A stretch of 64,000 nt of DNA, from assembly GCA_030835825.1 (NCBI GenBank), contig JAURRA010000016.1, positions 62,001 through 126,000 of the forward strand. Reading direction: 5' to 3'. This DNA is from Flavobacteriaceae bacterium. Lineage in GTDB: Bacteria; Bacteroidota; Bacteroidia; Flavobacteriales; Flavobacteriaceae. A program made the translations under genes and the position numbers. Under the pieces are notes generated by a model. It did no database searches and was not told where the DNA came from. It saw only the letters and a program-made list of their open reading frames with translations. Positions within the stretch are counted from its first letter, which is position 1. Each line of letters opens with the position of its first letter. This document shows, piece after piece, positions 18,517-28,107 of the stretch.

Positions 18517-18537
18517 CGAAGTAGAGACATTATAATT

Positions 18538-19692
18538 ATGGAGTACTATTCATCAACTTTTACATTGGGAATCCTAGGCGGCGGTCAGCTGGGTAAAATG
18601 CTCTTGACCGAAACAAGAAAGATGGATATTGCCACTAAAGTGTTGGACCCCAGTAGTGCAGCACCATGCAGAATGGCTTGTAATACTTTTGTTCAGGGTG
18701 ATTTAATGGATTTCGAAACAGTGGTTAACTTCGGGAAAGAGCTAGATGTTTTAACCATCGAGATTGAAAACGTCAATGCCGACGCACTAGAAGTTCTTGA
18801 AAAACAGGGTGTAAAAGTTTACCCTTCATCCAAAACATTAAGGACAATTCAGAACAAGGCTACTCAAAAATTGTTTTACGTTGACCACAATGTGCCAACG
18901 GCACCATTTCAGCGTTTTGCTTATAAAGACGAAATGCTTCACGCCCTACAAAACGAGGCACTAAAGTTTCCATTTGTATGGAAAAGCGCCCAATTTGGGT
19001 ACGACGGCAATGGGGTGAAAATCATCAAATCCTACGCTGATATTGAAGAGCTTCCGCATGGTCAATGCATTGCAGAATCGATGATTGATTTTGAAATGGA
19101 ATTGGCAGTTACTGTAGCCAGACGACCTTCCGGAGAAGTGAAGTTATATCCTGTGGTCGAAATGGATTTTCATCCAGAAGCCAATCAAGTTACCTATGTG
19201 ATTTGTCCCGCTCGGATAACGGAGGAAATCGTTCAAAAGGCCGAATTAATAGCCTTGAAAGTAGCTAATGCCTTTGGGCATGTGGGTTTGTTAGCTGTAG
19301 AAATGTTTTTGACTCGGGAGGGTGAAATTTTAGTCAACGAGGTTGCACCTCGCACGCACAATTCAGGCCACCATACCATTGAATCATCATACACCTCGCA
19401 GTTTGAACAACACCTCAGAGCTGTTTTGGATTTGCCTCTCGGGTCTACCGAAATTAAAGCTGACGCAGTTATGGTAAATTTGGTTGGGGCAGAAGGGTTC
19501 ACTGGGCCGGTATTTTACGAAAATATTGAACAAGCCATGGGACAAAAAGGTGTCTCGGTTCATATCTACGGAAAAGCCGAAACACGACCTTTTAGAAAGA
19601 TGGGGCATTGCACAGTCATTTCGAATGATGTCGAAACAGCTCTTCAAATCGCAAAAAAAGTCAAGAAACAATTAATTGTTAAAACGAAATAA
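18538..19692 (+). CDS. purK: 5-(carboxyamino)imidazole ribonucleotide synthase PurK
   Basis: ATP-grasp enzyme of 384 residues converting AIR, bicarbonate and ATP to N5-CAIR in purine synthesis. N-terminal LGILGGGQLGKMLL is the PurK hallmark; ATP-grasp residues appear in PFVWKSAQFGYDGNGVK and VTVARRPSGEVKLYPVVEM; LVNEVAPRTHNSGHHTIE is the C-terminal metal and active-site stretch. The start is ATG 18538; an upstream in-frame TTG lies inside the promoter box. purE follows after 3 bases. Confidence 0.95.
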   Translation: MEYYSSTFTLGILGGGQLGKMLLTETRKMDIATKVLDPSSAAPCRMACNTFVQGDLMDFETVVNFGKELDVLTIEIENVNADALEVLEKQGVKVYPSSKTLRTIQNKATQKLFYVDHNVPTAPFQRFAYKDEMLHALQNEALKFPFVWKSAQFGYDGNGVKIIKSYADIEELPHGQCIAESMIDFEMELAVTVARRPSGEVKLYPVVEMDFHPEANQVTYVICPARITEEIVQKAELIALKVANAFGHVGLLAVEMFLTREGEILVNEVAPRTHNSGHHTIESSYTSQFEQHLRAVLDLPLGSTEIKADAVMVNLVGAEGFTGPVFYENIEQAMGQKGVSVHIYGKAETRPFRKMGHCTVISNDVETALQIAKKVKKQLIVKTK

Positions 19693-19695
19693 GTC

Positions 19696-20187
19696 ATGGC
19701 ACAAGTAGGAATCATAATGGGAAGCGACAGTGACTTGCCAATCATGCAAGAGGCAATTGACATCCTAAGAGGGTTTGATATTGCCATAGAGGTCGATATT
19801 GTTTCTGCACATCGCACCCCTTATAAATTAATGGAGTACGGCAAAACAGCGCATACAAGAGGTTTAAAGGTTATTATTGCTGGTGCTGGTGGAGCAGCCC
19901 ACTTGCCAGGGATGATTGCATCAGTTTCACCCCTTCCTGTGATTGGCGTACCCATCAAGTCAAGAAATTCTATTGACGGTTGGGACTCTGTCCTTTCCAT
20001 CCTTCAGATGCCAGGTGGTGTGCCTGTGGCGACAGTTGCTCTAAATGGAGCCAAAAACGCTGGGATTTTAGCTGCCCAAATTATAAGCACCGCCGACAAA
20101 TGTACTCTCGATAAAATCGTTACCTACAAAGAAGGCCTAAAGACGATGGTGGATAAAGCCTCGAGTAATTTGAACCAAAAAAAATAA
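19696..20187 (+). CDS. purE: N5-CAIR mutase PurE
   Basis: Class I PurE of 163 residues catalysing N5-CAIR to CAIR, the step after PurK. Visible signatures: GIIMGSDSDLP (phosphate loop), VDIVSAHRTP (catalytic His), AGAGGAAHLPGM and PGGVPVATVAL. The presence of PurK next door shows the two-step bacterial route. Cotranscribed with purK and probably with the peptidase gene 11 bases downstream. Confidence 0.96.
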   Translation: MAQVGIIMGSDSDLPIMQEAIDILRGFDIAIEVDIVSAHRTPYKLMEYGKTAHTRGLKVIIAGAGGAAHLPGMIASVSPLPVIGVPIKSRNSIDGWDSVLSILQMPGGVPVATVALNGAKNAGILAAQIISTADKCTLDKIVTYKEGLKTMVDKASSNLNQKK

Positions 20188-20198
20188 GCCAGGCCTCA

Positions 20199-22223
20199 AT
20201 GGACGAATTACTTCAGGATTTTCAAACACCTTTTGGTACTGTTCCCTTTTCTCGAATTGACAACTCTCAATTTTCCTCCGCTGTGGATACGGCCTTGAGA
20301 ATCGCTCAGGAAGAAATACACACCATCGCTAATCTAAAAGACCAACCAAGCTTTGAAAACACCATCGCAGCCTTGGACTTTTCCGGGCAACGATTAGGTC
20401 AAATTAGCCGCATATTTTTTAATCTGAACTCGGCTGAGACCAACGATGACCTGCAATCTCAAGCGGCACAAATTGGCCCTAAATTAACCGCTTTTCAAAA
20501 TGACATCATTATGAATCCTCAACTGTTTGAGAGGATCAAAACGGTATATATGGAACGTAAGCGTTGCGATTATAATTCCGAAGAATACATTCTTTTAGAA
20601 AAAACCTTCAAGCGATTTGTGCGTAACGGAGCGCTACTTTCTGAAGATCAACAGAACCGATTGAGAAATATTGACAACCAATTGAGTCAAGCGGCTATTG
20701 AATTCGGACGACGCGTCTTGGCAGATAATAATTCTTTTGAACTACATCTCACTAAAGATGAAGAGGTAGACGGGCTCCCCGAAAGGGCCAAACAAAGTGC
20801 CGCCAACAAAGCAAAGAAAGTAGGAAAAAAAGGCTATCTCATTACGTTGGACTATCCCAGTTACAGGGCTTTTATGACCTATGCCACCGACCGAACACTG
20901 CGAGAAAAACTCTATACAGCCTATGGTGCTCAGGGCGTTCAAGCAAATGAGAATAACACTGAAGATCTCGTTTTAAAAATTTCAGGGCTGAGACTAGAAC
21001 GTTCCAAGTTGTTAGGCTATCAAAGTTATGCGCATTTTGTATTAGAAAATCGAATGGCCGAAACTCCAGAAAAAGTGATTGACTTTCTGAATACTTTGAA
21101 ATCCTATGCTCAGCCAGCTGCTCAAAAAGAATTTAAAGACTTGTCCGAATTTGCTCGCGAGCAGAATGGACCTGAAGAACTTCAGTCTTGGGATTTTGCA
21201 TTTTATTCCGAGAAGCTGAAACAAAAATTATTTGACTTTGACAGTGAGTCCATAAAGCCCTTTTTTCCTCTTGATCAGGTCGTTCAAGGATTGTTTAATA
21301 TCATTGGGCGTTTATACGACCTGCATTTTGTTGAAAACACCAACATCGATATTTATCACAAAGACGTCAAGGCATACGAAGTGAGATATGGCAATGGATC
21401 GCTGGCGGCCATTCTCTACACTGATTTTTTTCCACGAACCGGCAAAAGAGCGGGTGCTTGGGCAACAACATACCAAACTCAATTCCGCTTGAAGGGTGCA
21501 GACCATCGCCCTCATGCCTCAGTGGTATGTAATTTTAGTGAGCCGTCAATCGACCAACCTGCACTCTTGAGTTTTCGAGAAGTAACAACTCTTTTCCACG
21601 AGTTTGGACATGCGTTGCACAATATGTTGGCAGAGACCAGATTTCCAAGTTTATCTGGAACAAGCGTCGCATGGGATTTTGTTGAACTGCCCAGTCAAAT
21701 ATTTGAAAACTGGTGTTACGAACCCGAAGCTCTAGCCATTTTCGCTAAGCATTACCAAACAGGTGCCGACTTACCTTTGGACATGGTGGACAAAATTAAA
21801 GCTAGTGGTAATTTTTTAGAGGGCATACAATTTCTGCGTCAGCTTAGTTTAGCAACCCTTGACATGAGTTGGCATAGCGAAGATGCCCAACAAATTCATT
21901 CAGTAAAAATGCATGAAAATACTATTCTAAAAGACTTTACACTCTTTCCTCAAGTTGAGGAGACATGCACCAGCACCAGCTTTTCTCACATATTTCAGGG
22001 CGGTTATGCTGCTGGTTACTACAGTTATAAATGGGCAGAGGTCTTGGATGCTGACGCTTATGATTACTTCAAATCTGAAGGGATTTTTAACCCTGAGATC
22101 GCCCATAAATTTAAGACCCTTCTAAGTAAAGGCGGGACAGAAAAATCAGCCAAATTGTACCTTGATTTCAGAGGTCGTTCTCCAAAAACAGTACCCCTAT
22201 TAAAAAGAGCTGGACTGGTTTAA
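20199..22223 (+). CDS. M3-family zinc oligopeptidase
   Basis: Thimet-oligopeptidase-family protein of 674 residues, the usual length of oligopeptidase A and Dcp. Zinc motif FHEFGHALHN with His467, Glu468 and His471; the third ligand is expected about 25 residues on, in VELPSQIFENW. No signal peptide is seen (starts MDELLQDFQTPFGTVPFSRI), so it is cytoplasmic, degrading short peptides. The C-terminus (FRGRSPKTVPLLKRAGL) is typical of the family. It follows purE in the same direction; this looks like positional cotranscription, not shared function. Confidence 0.92.
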   Translation: MDELLQDFQTPFGTVPFSRIDNSQFSSAVDTALRIAQEEIHTIANLKDQPSFENTIAALDFSGQRLGQISRIFFNLNSAETNDDLQSQAAQIGPKLTAFQNDIIMNPQLFERIKTVYMERKRCDYNSEEYILLEKTFKRFVRNGALLSEDQQNRLRNIDNQLSQAAIEFGRRVLADNNSFELHLTKDEEVDGLPERAKQSAANKAKKVGKKGYLITLDYPSYRAFMTYATDRTLREKLYTAYGAQGVQANENNTEDLVLKISGLRLERSKLLGYQSYAHFVLENRMAETPEKVIDFLNTLKSYAQPAAQKEFKDLSEFAREQNGPEELQSWDFAFYSEKLKQKLFDFDSESIKPFFPLDQVVQGLFNIIGRLYDLHFVENTNIDIYHKDVKAYEVRYGNGSLAAILYTDFFPRTGKRAGAWATTYQTQFRLKGADHRPHASVVCNFSEPSIDQPALLSFREVTTLFHEFGHALHNMLAETRFPSLSGTSVAWDFVELPSQIFENWCYEPEALAIFAKHYQTGADLPLDMVDKIKASGNFLEGIQFLRQLSLATLDMSWHSEDAQQIHSVKMHENTILKDFTLFPQVEETCTSTSFSHIFQGGYAAGYYSYKWAEVLDADAYDYFKSEGIFNPEIAHKFKTLLSKGGTEKSAKLYLDFRGRSPKTVPLLKRAGLV

Positions 22224-22225
22224 AT

Positions 22226-23041
22226 CTATTGAATCAAACACAGCATCAACCACACAATGGGTAAGGCCTCTACCCAAAATGCGCTATAATTAAAAGACCT
22301 TTCTGGACTACTCTTTAGCAAAGCTATAAGCAGGAGAGCGCAAGTTATCAAAAGAGGACTGTTGTCGGTTTGCGAGATATGAGCCAAGACGACAACACAT
22401 GTGACCCCAATCACCCCAGCGATTTTAGTCCAAAACAGACCTAATAGTTGTGGAACGGTACCTAATTTTAATTGGTCGTAAACCATGTCTCTGATGTCAA
22501 AAGGAAGCATCAAAACCATTATAAAAACAAAACGTTGCACAGCATATAACAAGGCTACTTTCCCAATCGGTATTTGCTGTTCAACCAATGGAATTACTAC
22601 TGTAACTATGGTCCAAACCAAACTTATAACGAATATTTTTAGACCAGAAATCGCTCTTAAATTCCGGCCGACAACAATGCGTTGACGCAACCCAATTGGT
22701 ATAGCGTACAAAAATGTGATGGCACCAGAAAGTAGAAATAACACAAAAGTCGATCGCGATAAACTATTCAAACACCAAAGACATCCTCCGAATGCCAATA
22801 ATGAAATCCATAATGTCAATTTGAGTTGCTTAGTTAGAGTGCGATGATGAGACTGCGCTAGACCGAAATACTTGATGAAGTTGTAAGCAACGATAGTACT
22901 GAAAAATACAAGCCACAGCAGATAGAAATTCGGAGTTTGATCAAATTCTAAAATCGTAATATAGGTCAATGCTGATGCAGACAGCGACACATGAATACTG
23001 CTATTGATATAGATTTGTAACCATTGTTTTAAATATCTCAC
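22226..23041 (-). CDS. UbiA-like integral membrane protein with degenerate first Asp motif
   Basis: About 271 residues with some eight predicted membrane helices, laid out like a UbiA prenyltransferase. In UbiA enzymes the first catalytic motif is NxxxDxxxD; here the corresponding stretch reads AYNFIKYFGLAQ, with Asn55 kept but Tyr and Ala in the Asp positions. The second motif is partly preserved as PFDIRDMVYD. It may be an inactive or repurposed relative. Start: no ATG in frame; the frame can begin at TTG 23044 or GTG 23041. GTG is preferred because the -7 box ends at 23046, five bases upstream. Converges with the M3 peptidase gene. Confidence 0.7.
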   Translation of the reverse strand: MRYLKQWLQIYINSSIHVSLSASALTYITILEFDQTPNFYLLWLVFFSTIVAYNFIKYFGLAQSHHRTLTKQLKLTLWISLLAFGGCLWCLNSLSRSTFVLFLLSGAITFLYAIPIGLRQRIVVGRNLRAISGLKIFVISLVWTIVTVVIPLVEQQIPIGKVALLYAVQRFVFIMVLMLPFDIRDMVYDQLKLGTVPQLLGLFWTKIAGVIGVTCVVVLAHISQTDNSPLLITCALLLIALLKSSPERSFNYSAFWVEALPIVWLMLCLIQ

Positions 23042-23045
23042 CAAA

Positions 23046-23079
23046 CAAAAGTAACCAAACTGTGAATAAGCCTGTCAAA
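23046..23079 (-). promoter_or_regulatory. Promoter of the UbiA-like gene, box abutting a GTG start
   Basis: Minus strand: TTTG (23076-23079), a 22-base spacer and a perfect TACTTTTG (23046-23053). The GTG at 23041 starts 5 bases after the box, predicting a leaderless message. Confidence 0.6.
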
Positions 23080-23128
23080 TGGTTAAAAACTTTCCGATTC
23101 TCCTAAACATCAGCGCTATGAGAAATAG

Positions 23129-23136
23129 TACTTTTG
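23129..23136 (+). promoter_or_regulatory. -7 promoter box of gcvP
   Basis: TACTTTTG, perfect TAnnTTTG, ending 23 bases before the gcvP ATG. No clean TTTG at -33. No glycine riboswitch-like structure fits in the 117-base gap. Confidence 0.6.
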
Positions 23137-23158
23137 CTCCAAAATTATCATTCAGCTT

Positions 23159-26008
23159 ATGAACACAGATGTTTTTGAATTGAGGCATGTAGGGCCGCGT
23201 CAGTCAGACGTTCAAAACATGCTAGAAGTAGTTAAGGCGGGTTCTCTCGATGAACTTATTGATCAAACCGTACCAGCTAATATCAAGCTGCAAACCCCTT
23301 TAAATATAGATCAGCCTATCAGCGAATATGAGTTCCTACAACACATTCAAGATTTGGGTGAAAAAAACAAGATTTTCAAATCCTACATTGGCCTGGGTTA
23401 CCACCCTTCCATTCTGCCATCAGTGATCAAAAGGAATGTTTTGGAAAATCCAGGATGGTACACGGCTTACACCCCCTATCAAGCTGAAATTGCTCAGGGC
23501 AGACTAGAAGCATTGCTCAACTTTCAAACTATGGTCATTGATTTGACTGGCATGGAAATAGCGAACGCCTCATTGCTAGACGAAAGCACTGCTGCCGCTG
23601 AAGCGATGACACTCCTCCATGCAGTCCGCGATAGAGATCAAAAAAAGAACCATGTCGTCAAGTTTTTTGTAGCTGAGGACGTTCTCCCGCAGACCTTATC
23701 TCTACTCCAAACGAGAGCTACACCTCTAGGTATCGAGTTAGAAGTAGGCTCTTGTCATTCGTTCACCGCAAGTCAGGATTATTTTGGAGCTTTAATTCAA
23801 TACCCTGGTGCTTACGGTGAGATAAGTGACATAGCCGATTTGATAGCCCAAGCAGAAACTCAAGGTGTTAAAGTAGCTGTTTCCGCCGATATTCTTAGTC
23901 TAGTCCATCTGGAGGCACCTGGAGCGTTTGGCGCTCATGTGGTAGTTGGAACAACACAGCGGTTTGGTATCCCAATGGGATATGGAGGACCGCATGCCGC
24001 TTTTTTTGCCACAAAAGAAGCTTATAAACGCAATCTACCTGGTCGCATAATCGGAGTCACAAAAGACATGGATGGCAAACGTGCCCTGCGCATGGCATTG
24101 CAAACTAGAGAGCAACATATCAAAAGAGATAAGGCAACCTCCAACATCTGTACAGCCCAAGTTTTACTGGCAGTAATGGCAGGAATGTATGCCGTTTACC
24201 ACGGCCCATCAGGATTGAAATACATCGCTCAAAAAGTTCATAGAAGTGCAAAAACGTTGGCTGACAGTTTGTCTAAAATAGGCCTTAAAAATCAGAACAA
24301 CTATTTCTTTGATACACTCAGGCTTCAAATTGATACTCGTGTATTGAGACCATTGGCAGAAGCTCAAGGCATCAACTTATATTATCAAAATGAACATACA
24401 GTTTGCGTTTCGATTAACGAAACAACTACCCTATCCGACCTCAATCAACTGGCGGAATTATTTGCTCAAGCCATAGGGAGTAGTGTGCCAAAGATTGAAA
24501 AAATAGTATCAGAAGATGCTCCAGTGGGGGATCTAAGGCGTCAAACACCCATTTTGGAATTGGATGTTTTTAACACCTATCAATCTGAAACCCAACTCAT
24601 GCGTTATATCAAGCAATTGGAGCGCAAAGATTTGGCCTTAAACCATTCCATGATCCCTCTTGGTTCATGCACTATGAAGCTCAATGCGGCAACTGAAATG
24701 TTGCCCTTAAGCTGGTCTTCATGGGGAAATTTGCATCCCTTCGCACCCCTGAATCAAACCGAAGGTTATCAAATTGTACTGAACAAGCTCGCCAAAGATC
24801 TGACCGAAATTACAGGCTTTGCCGGGACATCACTACAGCCCAATTCGGGAGCTCAAGGAGAGTTTGCCGGACTGATGGTTATTCGTGCCTATCATTTATC
24901 GAGAGGAGACAGCCATCGCAACATTTGCCTTATTCCATCCTCCGCTCACGGAACCAATCCAGCTAGTGCTGTAATGGCCGGCATGACGGTTGTGGTAACC
25001 AAGGCAGACGAGCAAGGCAACATCGATTTGATTGACTTGAAAGAAAAAGCCGAAGCTCATAAAGACAACCTTGCCGCCCTGATGGTTACATATCCTTCTA
25101 CGCATGGTGTTTATGAGTCAGCGATCCAAGACATAACTGCAATGATTCACGACTATGGCGGTCAGGTTTATATGGATGGTGCCAATATGAACGCTCAAGT
25201 AGGATTGACCAATCCAGGTATCATCGGTGCAGATGTTTGTCATTTAAACTTACATAAAACTTTTGCCATTCCTCACGGTGGCGGAGGTCCAGGAGTAGGT
25301 CCAATTTGTGTTGCCAAACAATTGGTTCCATTCTTACCTGGTAACCCACTGATAGAAGTAGGTGGCAATCAGGCCATTACTGCAATATCTGCTGCACCCT
25401 ATGGATCCGCTTTGGCCTGTTTGATTTCCTATGGCTATATTAAAATGCTTGGCGCTCAAGGCTTGACTAATGCAACTAAAATAGCCATTCTCAATGCCAA
25501 CTATATCAAAGAACGCCTTTCGGGATATTATGATGTGCTCTATGTCGGAGAGCAAGGCCGAGCGGCTCATGAGATGATTATTGACTGCCGACCTTTTAAA
25601 GCACAAGGTATTGAAGTAACAGATATCGCAAAACGATTGATGGATTATGGCTTTCATGCGCCAACGGTTTCATTCCCAGTAGCTGGAACAATGATGATTG
25701 AACCAACAGAGAGTGAAGATAAGGTCGAATTAGATCGCTTTTGTGATGCCATGATTAGTATCAAACATGAAATTGATTTGTGCCATCCCGATGATGAGGT
25801 TAATATGCTTAAAAACGCACCTCACACATTAGAAATGGTAACATCAAACGACTGGAGCTATCCCTATTCACGTGAAATGGCAGCATTTCCCTTAGAGTAT
25901 GTCAGTCAGAACAAATTTTGGCCCACAGTCCGCAGAGTGGATGATGCCTATGGAGACAGAAACCTAATTTGCAGTTGTGCTCCCATAGAATCATATATGG
26001 AGCAGTAG
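23159..26008 (+). CDS. gcvP: Glycine dehydrogenase (decarboxylating), P protein
   Basis: PLP enzyme of 949 residues that decarboxylates glycine and passes the aminomethyl group to the H protein of the glycine cleavage system. It is the fused single-chain form: N-terminal half begins FELRHVGPRQSDVQNML and contains GYHPSILPSVIKRNVLENPGWYT split over the substrate region; the C-terminal half has GSCTMKLNAATEM, SSAHGTNPASA, and the PLP lysine in LNLHKTFAIPHGGGGPG (Lys700). gcvT and gcvH are not in the window. It has its own promoter; the KAS III-like gene starts 77 bases downstream. Confidence 0.96.
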   Translation: MNTDVFELRHVGPRQSDVQNMLEVVKAGSLDELIDQTVPANIKLQTPLNIDQPISEYEFLQHIQDLGEKNKIFKSYIGLGYHPSILPSVIKRNVLENPGWYTAYTPYQAEIAQGRLEALLNFQTMVIDLTGMEIANASLLDESTAAAEAMTLLHAVRDRDQKKNHVVKFFVAEDVLPQTLSLLQTRATPLGIELEVGSCHSFTASQDYFGALIQYPGAYGEISDIADLIAQAETQGVKVAVSADILSLVHLEAPGAFGAHVVVGTTQRFGIPMGYGGPHAAFFATKEAYKRNLPGRIIGVTKDMDGKRALRMALQTREQHIKRDKATSNICTAQVLLAVMAGMYAVYHGPSGLKYIAQKVHRSAKTLADSLSKIGLKNQNNYFFDTLRLQIDTRVLRPLAEAQGINLYYQNEHTVCVSINETTTLSDLNQLAELFAQAIGSSVPKIEKIVSEDAPVGDLRRQTPILELDVFNTYQSETQLMRYIKQLERKDLALNHSMIPLGSCTMKLNAATEMLPLSWSSWGNLHPFAPLNQTEGYQIVLNKLAKDLTEITGFAGTSLQPNSGAQGEFAGLMVIRAYHLSRGDSHRNICLIPSSAHGTNPASAVMAGMTVVVTKADEQGNIDLIDLKEKAEAHKDNLAALMVTYPSTHGVYESAIQDITAMIHDYGGQVYMDGANMNAQVGLTNPGIIGADVCHLNLHKTFAIPHGGGGPGVGPICVAKQLVPFLPGNPLIEVGGNQAITAISAAPYGSALACLISYGYIKMLGAQGLTNATKIAILNANYIKERLSGYYDVLYVGEQGRAAHEMIIDCRPFKAQGIEVTDIAKRLMDYGFHAPTVSFPVAGTMMIEPTESEDKVELDRFCDAMISIKHEIDLCHPDDEVNMLKNAPHTLEMVTSNDWSYPYSREMAAFPLEYVSQNKFWPTVRRVDDAYGDRNLICSCAPIESYMEQ

Positions 26009-26085
26009 TGGCAATTTGATATAAGTCAAGTATTTTTTTCGATATTTGCCTTAGCATTTGTTTTTAACTAACCAAAAAACAGTTC

Positions 26086-27147
26086 ATGAGTGTGATCATA
26101 AAAGGAACTGGAAGCTATATCCCTGATGTGGTAACCACCAATGAAGATTTTCATCAAAACAACTTTCTCAACATGGATGGTTCTGTGATAGAACATTCTT
26201 CCGAAGTTATTGTTGAAAAATTCAAAGCCATTACTGGAATTCAAGAGAGACGGTACGCCAAGACCCATTTGACAGCCTCAGATATTGGGTCATTTGCCGC
26301 AGAAAAAGCCATCGCTGATGCGAAAATTGACCCAGAAACAATTGACTATATTATTGTGGCTCACAATTTTGGTGACGTTAAACACGATGCCATTCAGAGC
26401 GATATCCTACCGTGCTTGGCAGCAAGAGTGAAACACAGTTTGAGAATAAAAAACCCTAAGTGTGTGGCCTATGACATCTTGTTTGGATGTCCTGGATGGG
26501 TAGAAGGTATGATTCAAGCCAAGGCATTTATCGACTCGGGCATTGCAAAGACCTGCTTGGTAATAGGAGCCGAAACACTTTCTAGAGTTGTGGATCAACA
26601 CGACAGAGACGCCATGATTTACTCTGATGGTGCTGGAGCGGCCATTGTTACCGCCTCAGACGACACTCAAAGAGGCATTCTGGCACACGAATCGGCTTCT
26701 TACACCTATGATGAGGCTTATTACTTGTTTTTTGGCTGTTCTAACAATTTGGAACTAGACAAAGACACCCGGTACATTAAGATGCACGGCAGAAAGATCT
26801 ACGAATTTGCTTTAAGTCATGTTCCAGCCGCCATGAAATCGTGTTTGGAAAAAAGTGGAGCCGATATCAAAGATTTGAAAAAAGTGCTCATTCATCAAGC
26901 CAACGAAAAAATGGACGAAGCCATTATTCACCGGTTTTACAGACAATTCAAAACACCAGTACCTGAAGGTATTATGCCAATGAGCATACACAAGTTGGGT
27001 AATAGCTCCGTAGCTACTGTCCCGACCCTCTATGATTTAATTATGAAGGGTAAGCTCGAAGGTCACGATTTGAATCCGGGCGACCTGATTATGTTCGCTA
27101 GTGTTGGCGCTGGCATGCATATCAATGCCATCGTGTACCGCGTTTAA
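26086..27147 (+). CDS. 3-oxoacyl-ACP synthase III-like enzyme (FabH family)
   Basis: Thiolase-fold KAS III-like protein of 353 residues. The full Cys-His-Asn triad is readable: Cys135 in ILFGCPGWVEGM, His270 in LIHQANEKM and Asn306 in LGNSSVATVPTLYDL. It is about 30 residues longer than housekeeping FabH, with an extra N-terminal segment (FHQNNFLNMDGSVIEHSSE) and FGDVKHDAIQSD before the Cys region, so it is one of the FabH paralogues common in this phylum; acyl specificity unknown. It could serve fatty acid initiation or a specialised product. Neighbours (gcvP, GT2) give no clear pathway. Confidence 0.87.
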   Translation: MSVIIKGTGSYIPDVVTTNEDFHQNNFLNMDGSVIEHSSEVIVEKFKAITGIQERRYAKTHLTASDIGSFAAEKAIADAKIDPETIDYIIVAHNFGDVKHDAIQSDILPCLAARVKHSLRIKNPKCVAYDILFGCPGWVEGMIQAKAFIDSGIAKTCLVIGAETLSRVVDQHDRDAMIYSDGAGAAIVTASDDTQRGILAHESASYTYDEAYYLFFGCSNNLELDKDTRYIKMHGRKIYEFALSHVPAAMKSCLEKSGADIKDLKKVLIHQANEKMDEAIIHRFYRQFKTPVPEGIMPMSIHKLGNSSVATVPTLYDLIMKGKLEGHDLNPGDLIMFASVGAGMHINAIVYRV

Positions 27148-27215
27148 AAGGGAAGCACATTGAATTTCATCGCATAACTGCGGTAAATCGGCTTATTAGC
27201 TTCTAATTTTTTATC

Positions 27216-28070
27216 ATGAAAATAGCGATAATTATCCCTGTTCACAATGAAGCTCCACACATTGAGAACATGCTCTCTTCCATATTCGATCAGACTTTAA
27301 AACCCTCTGAAGTTATTCTTGTTGACGATCAATCTACGGACAACAGTTTTGACAAAATCAATTCTTTAATTGAAGGCCGCAATAACTTCAAATGCATTCG
27401 CAGCAATGCTAATCAAGTGGATCATTTACCCGGCCCAAAAGTGGTTAAAGCGTTTTACCAAGGTTATAATAGACTCGAACAGAACTATGACATCCTATGC
27501 AAATTCGATGGCGATATCGTATTGCCACCAAACTATTTAAACCACATAGTTGCACTTTTCCAAACAAACGAAAAAATCGGAATGGCAGGAGGCCTGATGT
27601 TCATCCAAAAAAAATCGCAATGGATCTATGAACCCATCGCCTCCAAAAATCACTTAAGAGGCCCCATAAAAGCCTATAGAAAAGCCTGTTTTGATGATAT
27701 TAAAGGGATTAAACCCGTTTTGGGATGGGACACTGTCGATGTTTTACAGGCGCAATTTCATTTGTGGGAAGTCGCCATTGATACAAGCCTTAAGGTCAAG
27801 CATCTAAAGCCAACAGGGACAACTTATGATGGTGATTCCCGTTTCAATCTAGGATACGCCCTTTTTAATATGCGAACTGGGTGGCTATTAGCCGTACTCT
27901 CGGCAGCCAAACTCTGTGTGGTACGGCGACAGCCTGGCTTGTTTTTTAATACCATTCTTGGATTCTATAAAGCTAGCAGGTCTAATCTACCGTCCATCTT
28001 AACACTTGAAGAGGTTCAATTTATTAAAAAACTTAGGTGGAAAAAACTTGTCAACCGTTTACTCTATTAG
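27216..28070 (+). CDS. Glycosyltransferase family 2
   Basis: GT-A fold enzyme of 284 residues. It begins IAIIIPVHNEAPHIENML; nucleotide-binding LVDDQSTDNS, and the metal-binding DxD-like motif in CKFDGDIVLPP. GWDTVDVLQAQ near 170 may hold the acceptor-side acid. No signal peptide and at most one weakly hydrophobic segment (WLLAVLSAAKLCVV about 225), so probably membrane-associated on the cytoplasmic side. Donor and acceptor unknown. It lies 68 bases after the KAS III-like gene and 37 bases before the aromatic amino acid hydroxylase. Confidence 0.85.
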   Translation: MKIAIIIPVHNEAPHIENMLSSIFDQTLKPSEVILVDDQSTDNSFDKINSLIEGRNNFKCIRSNANQVDHLPGPKVVKAFYQGYNRLEQNYDILCKFDGDIVLPPNYLNHIVALFQTNEKIGMAGGLMFIQKKSQWIYEPIASKNHLRGPIKAYRKACFDDIKGIKPVLGWDTVDVLQAQFHLWEVAIDTSLKVKHLKPTGTTYDGDSRFNLGYALFNMRTGWLLAVLSAAKLCVVRRQPGLFFNTILGFYKASRSNLPSILTLEEVQFIKKLRWKKLVNRLLY

Positions 28071-28107
28071 AATCTTTTAGTAAATTGTAAAACCTATTTG
28101 AAATACC

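Larger units (their letters stand above)
18245..18537. other. Intergenic region between adk and purK (293 bases)
   Basis: It holds the divergent promoter boxes of adk (18264-18271) and purK (18509-18516). About 230 bases between them have no gene I can support. One 43-codon plus-strand frame (18281-18412) exists but has no recognisable relatives or promoter. No repeat or RNA gene seen. Confidence 0.6.
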
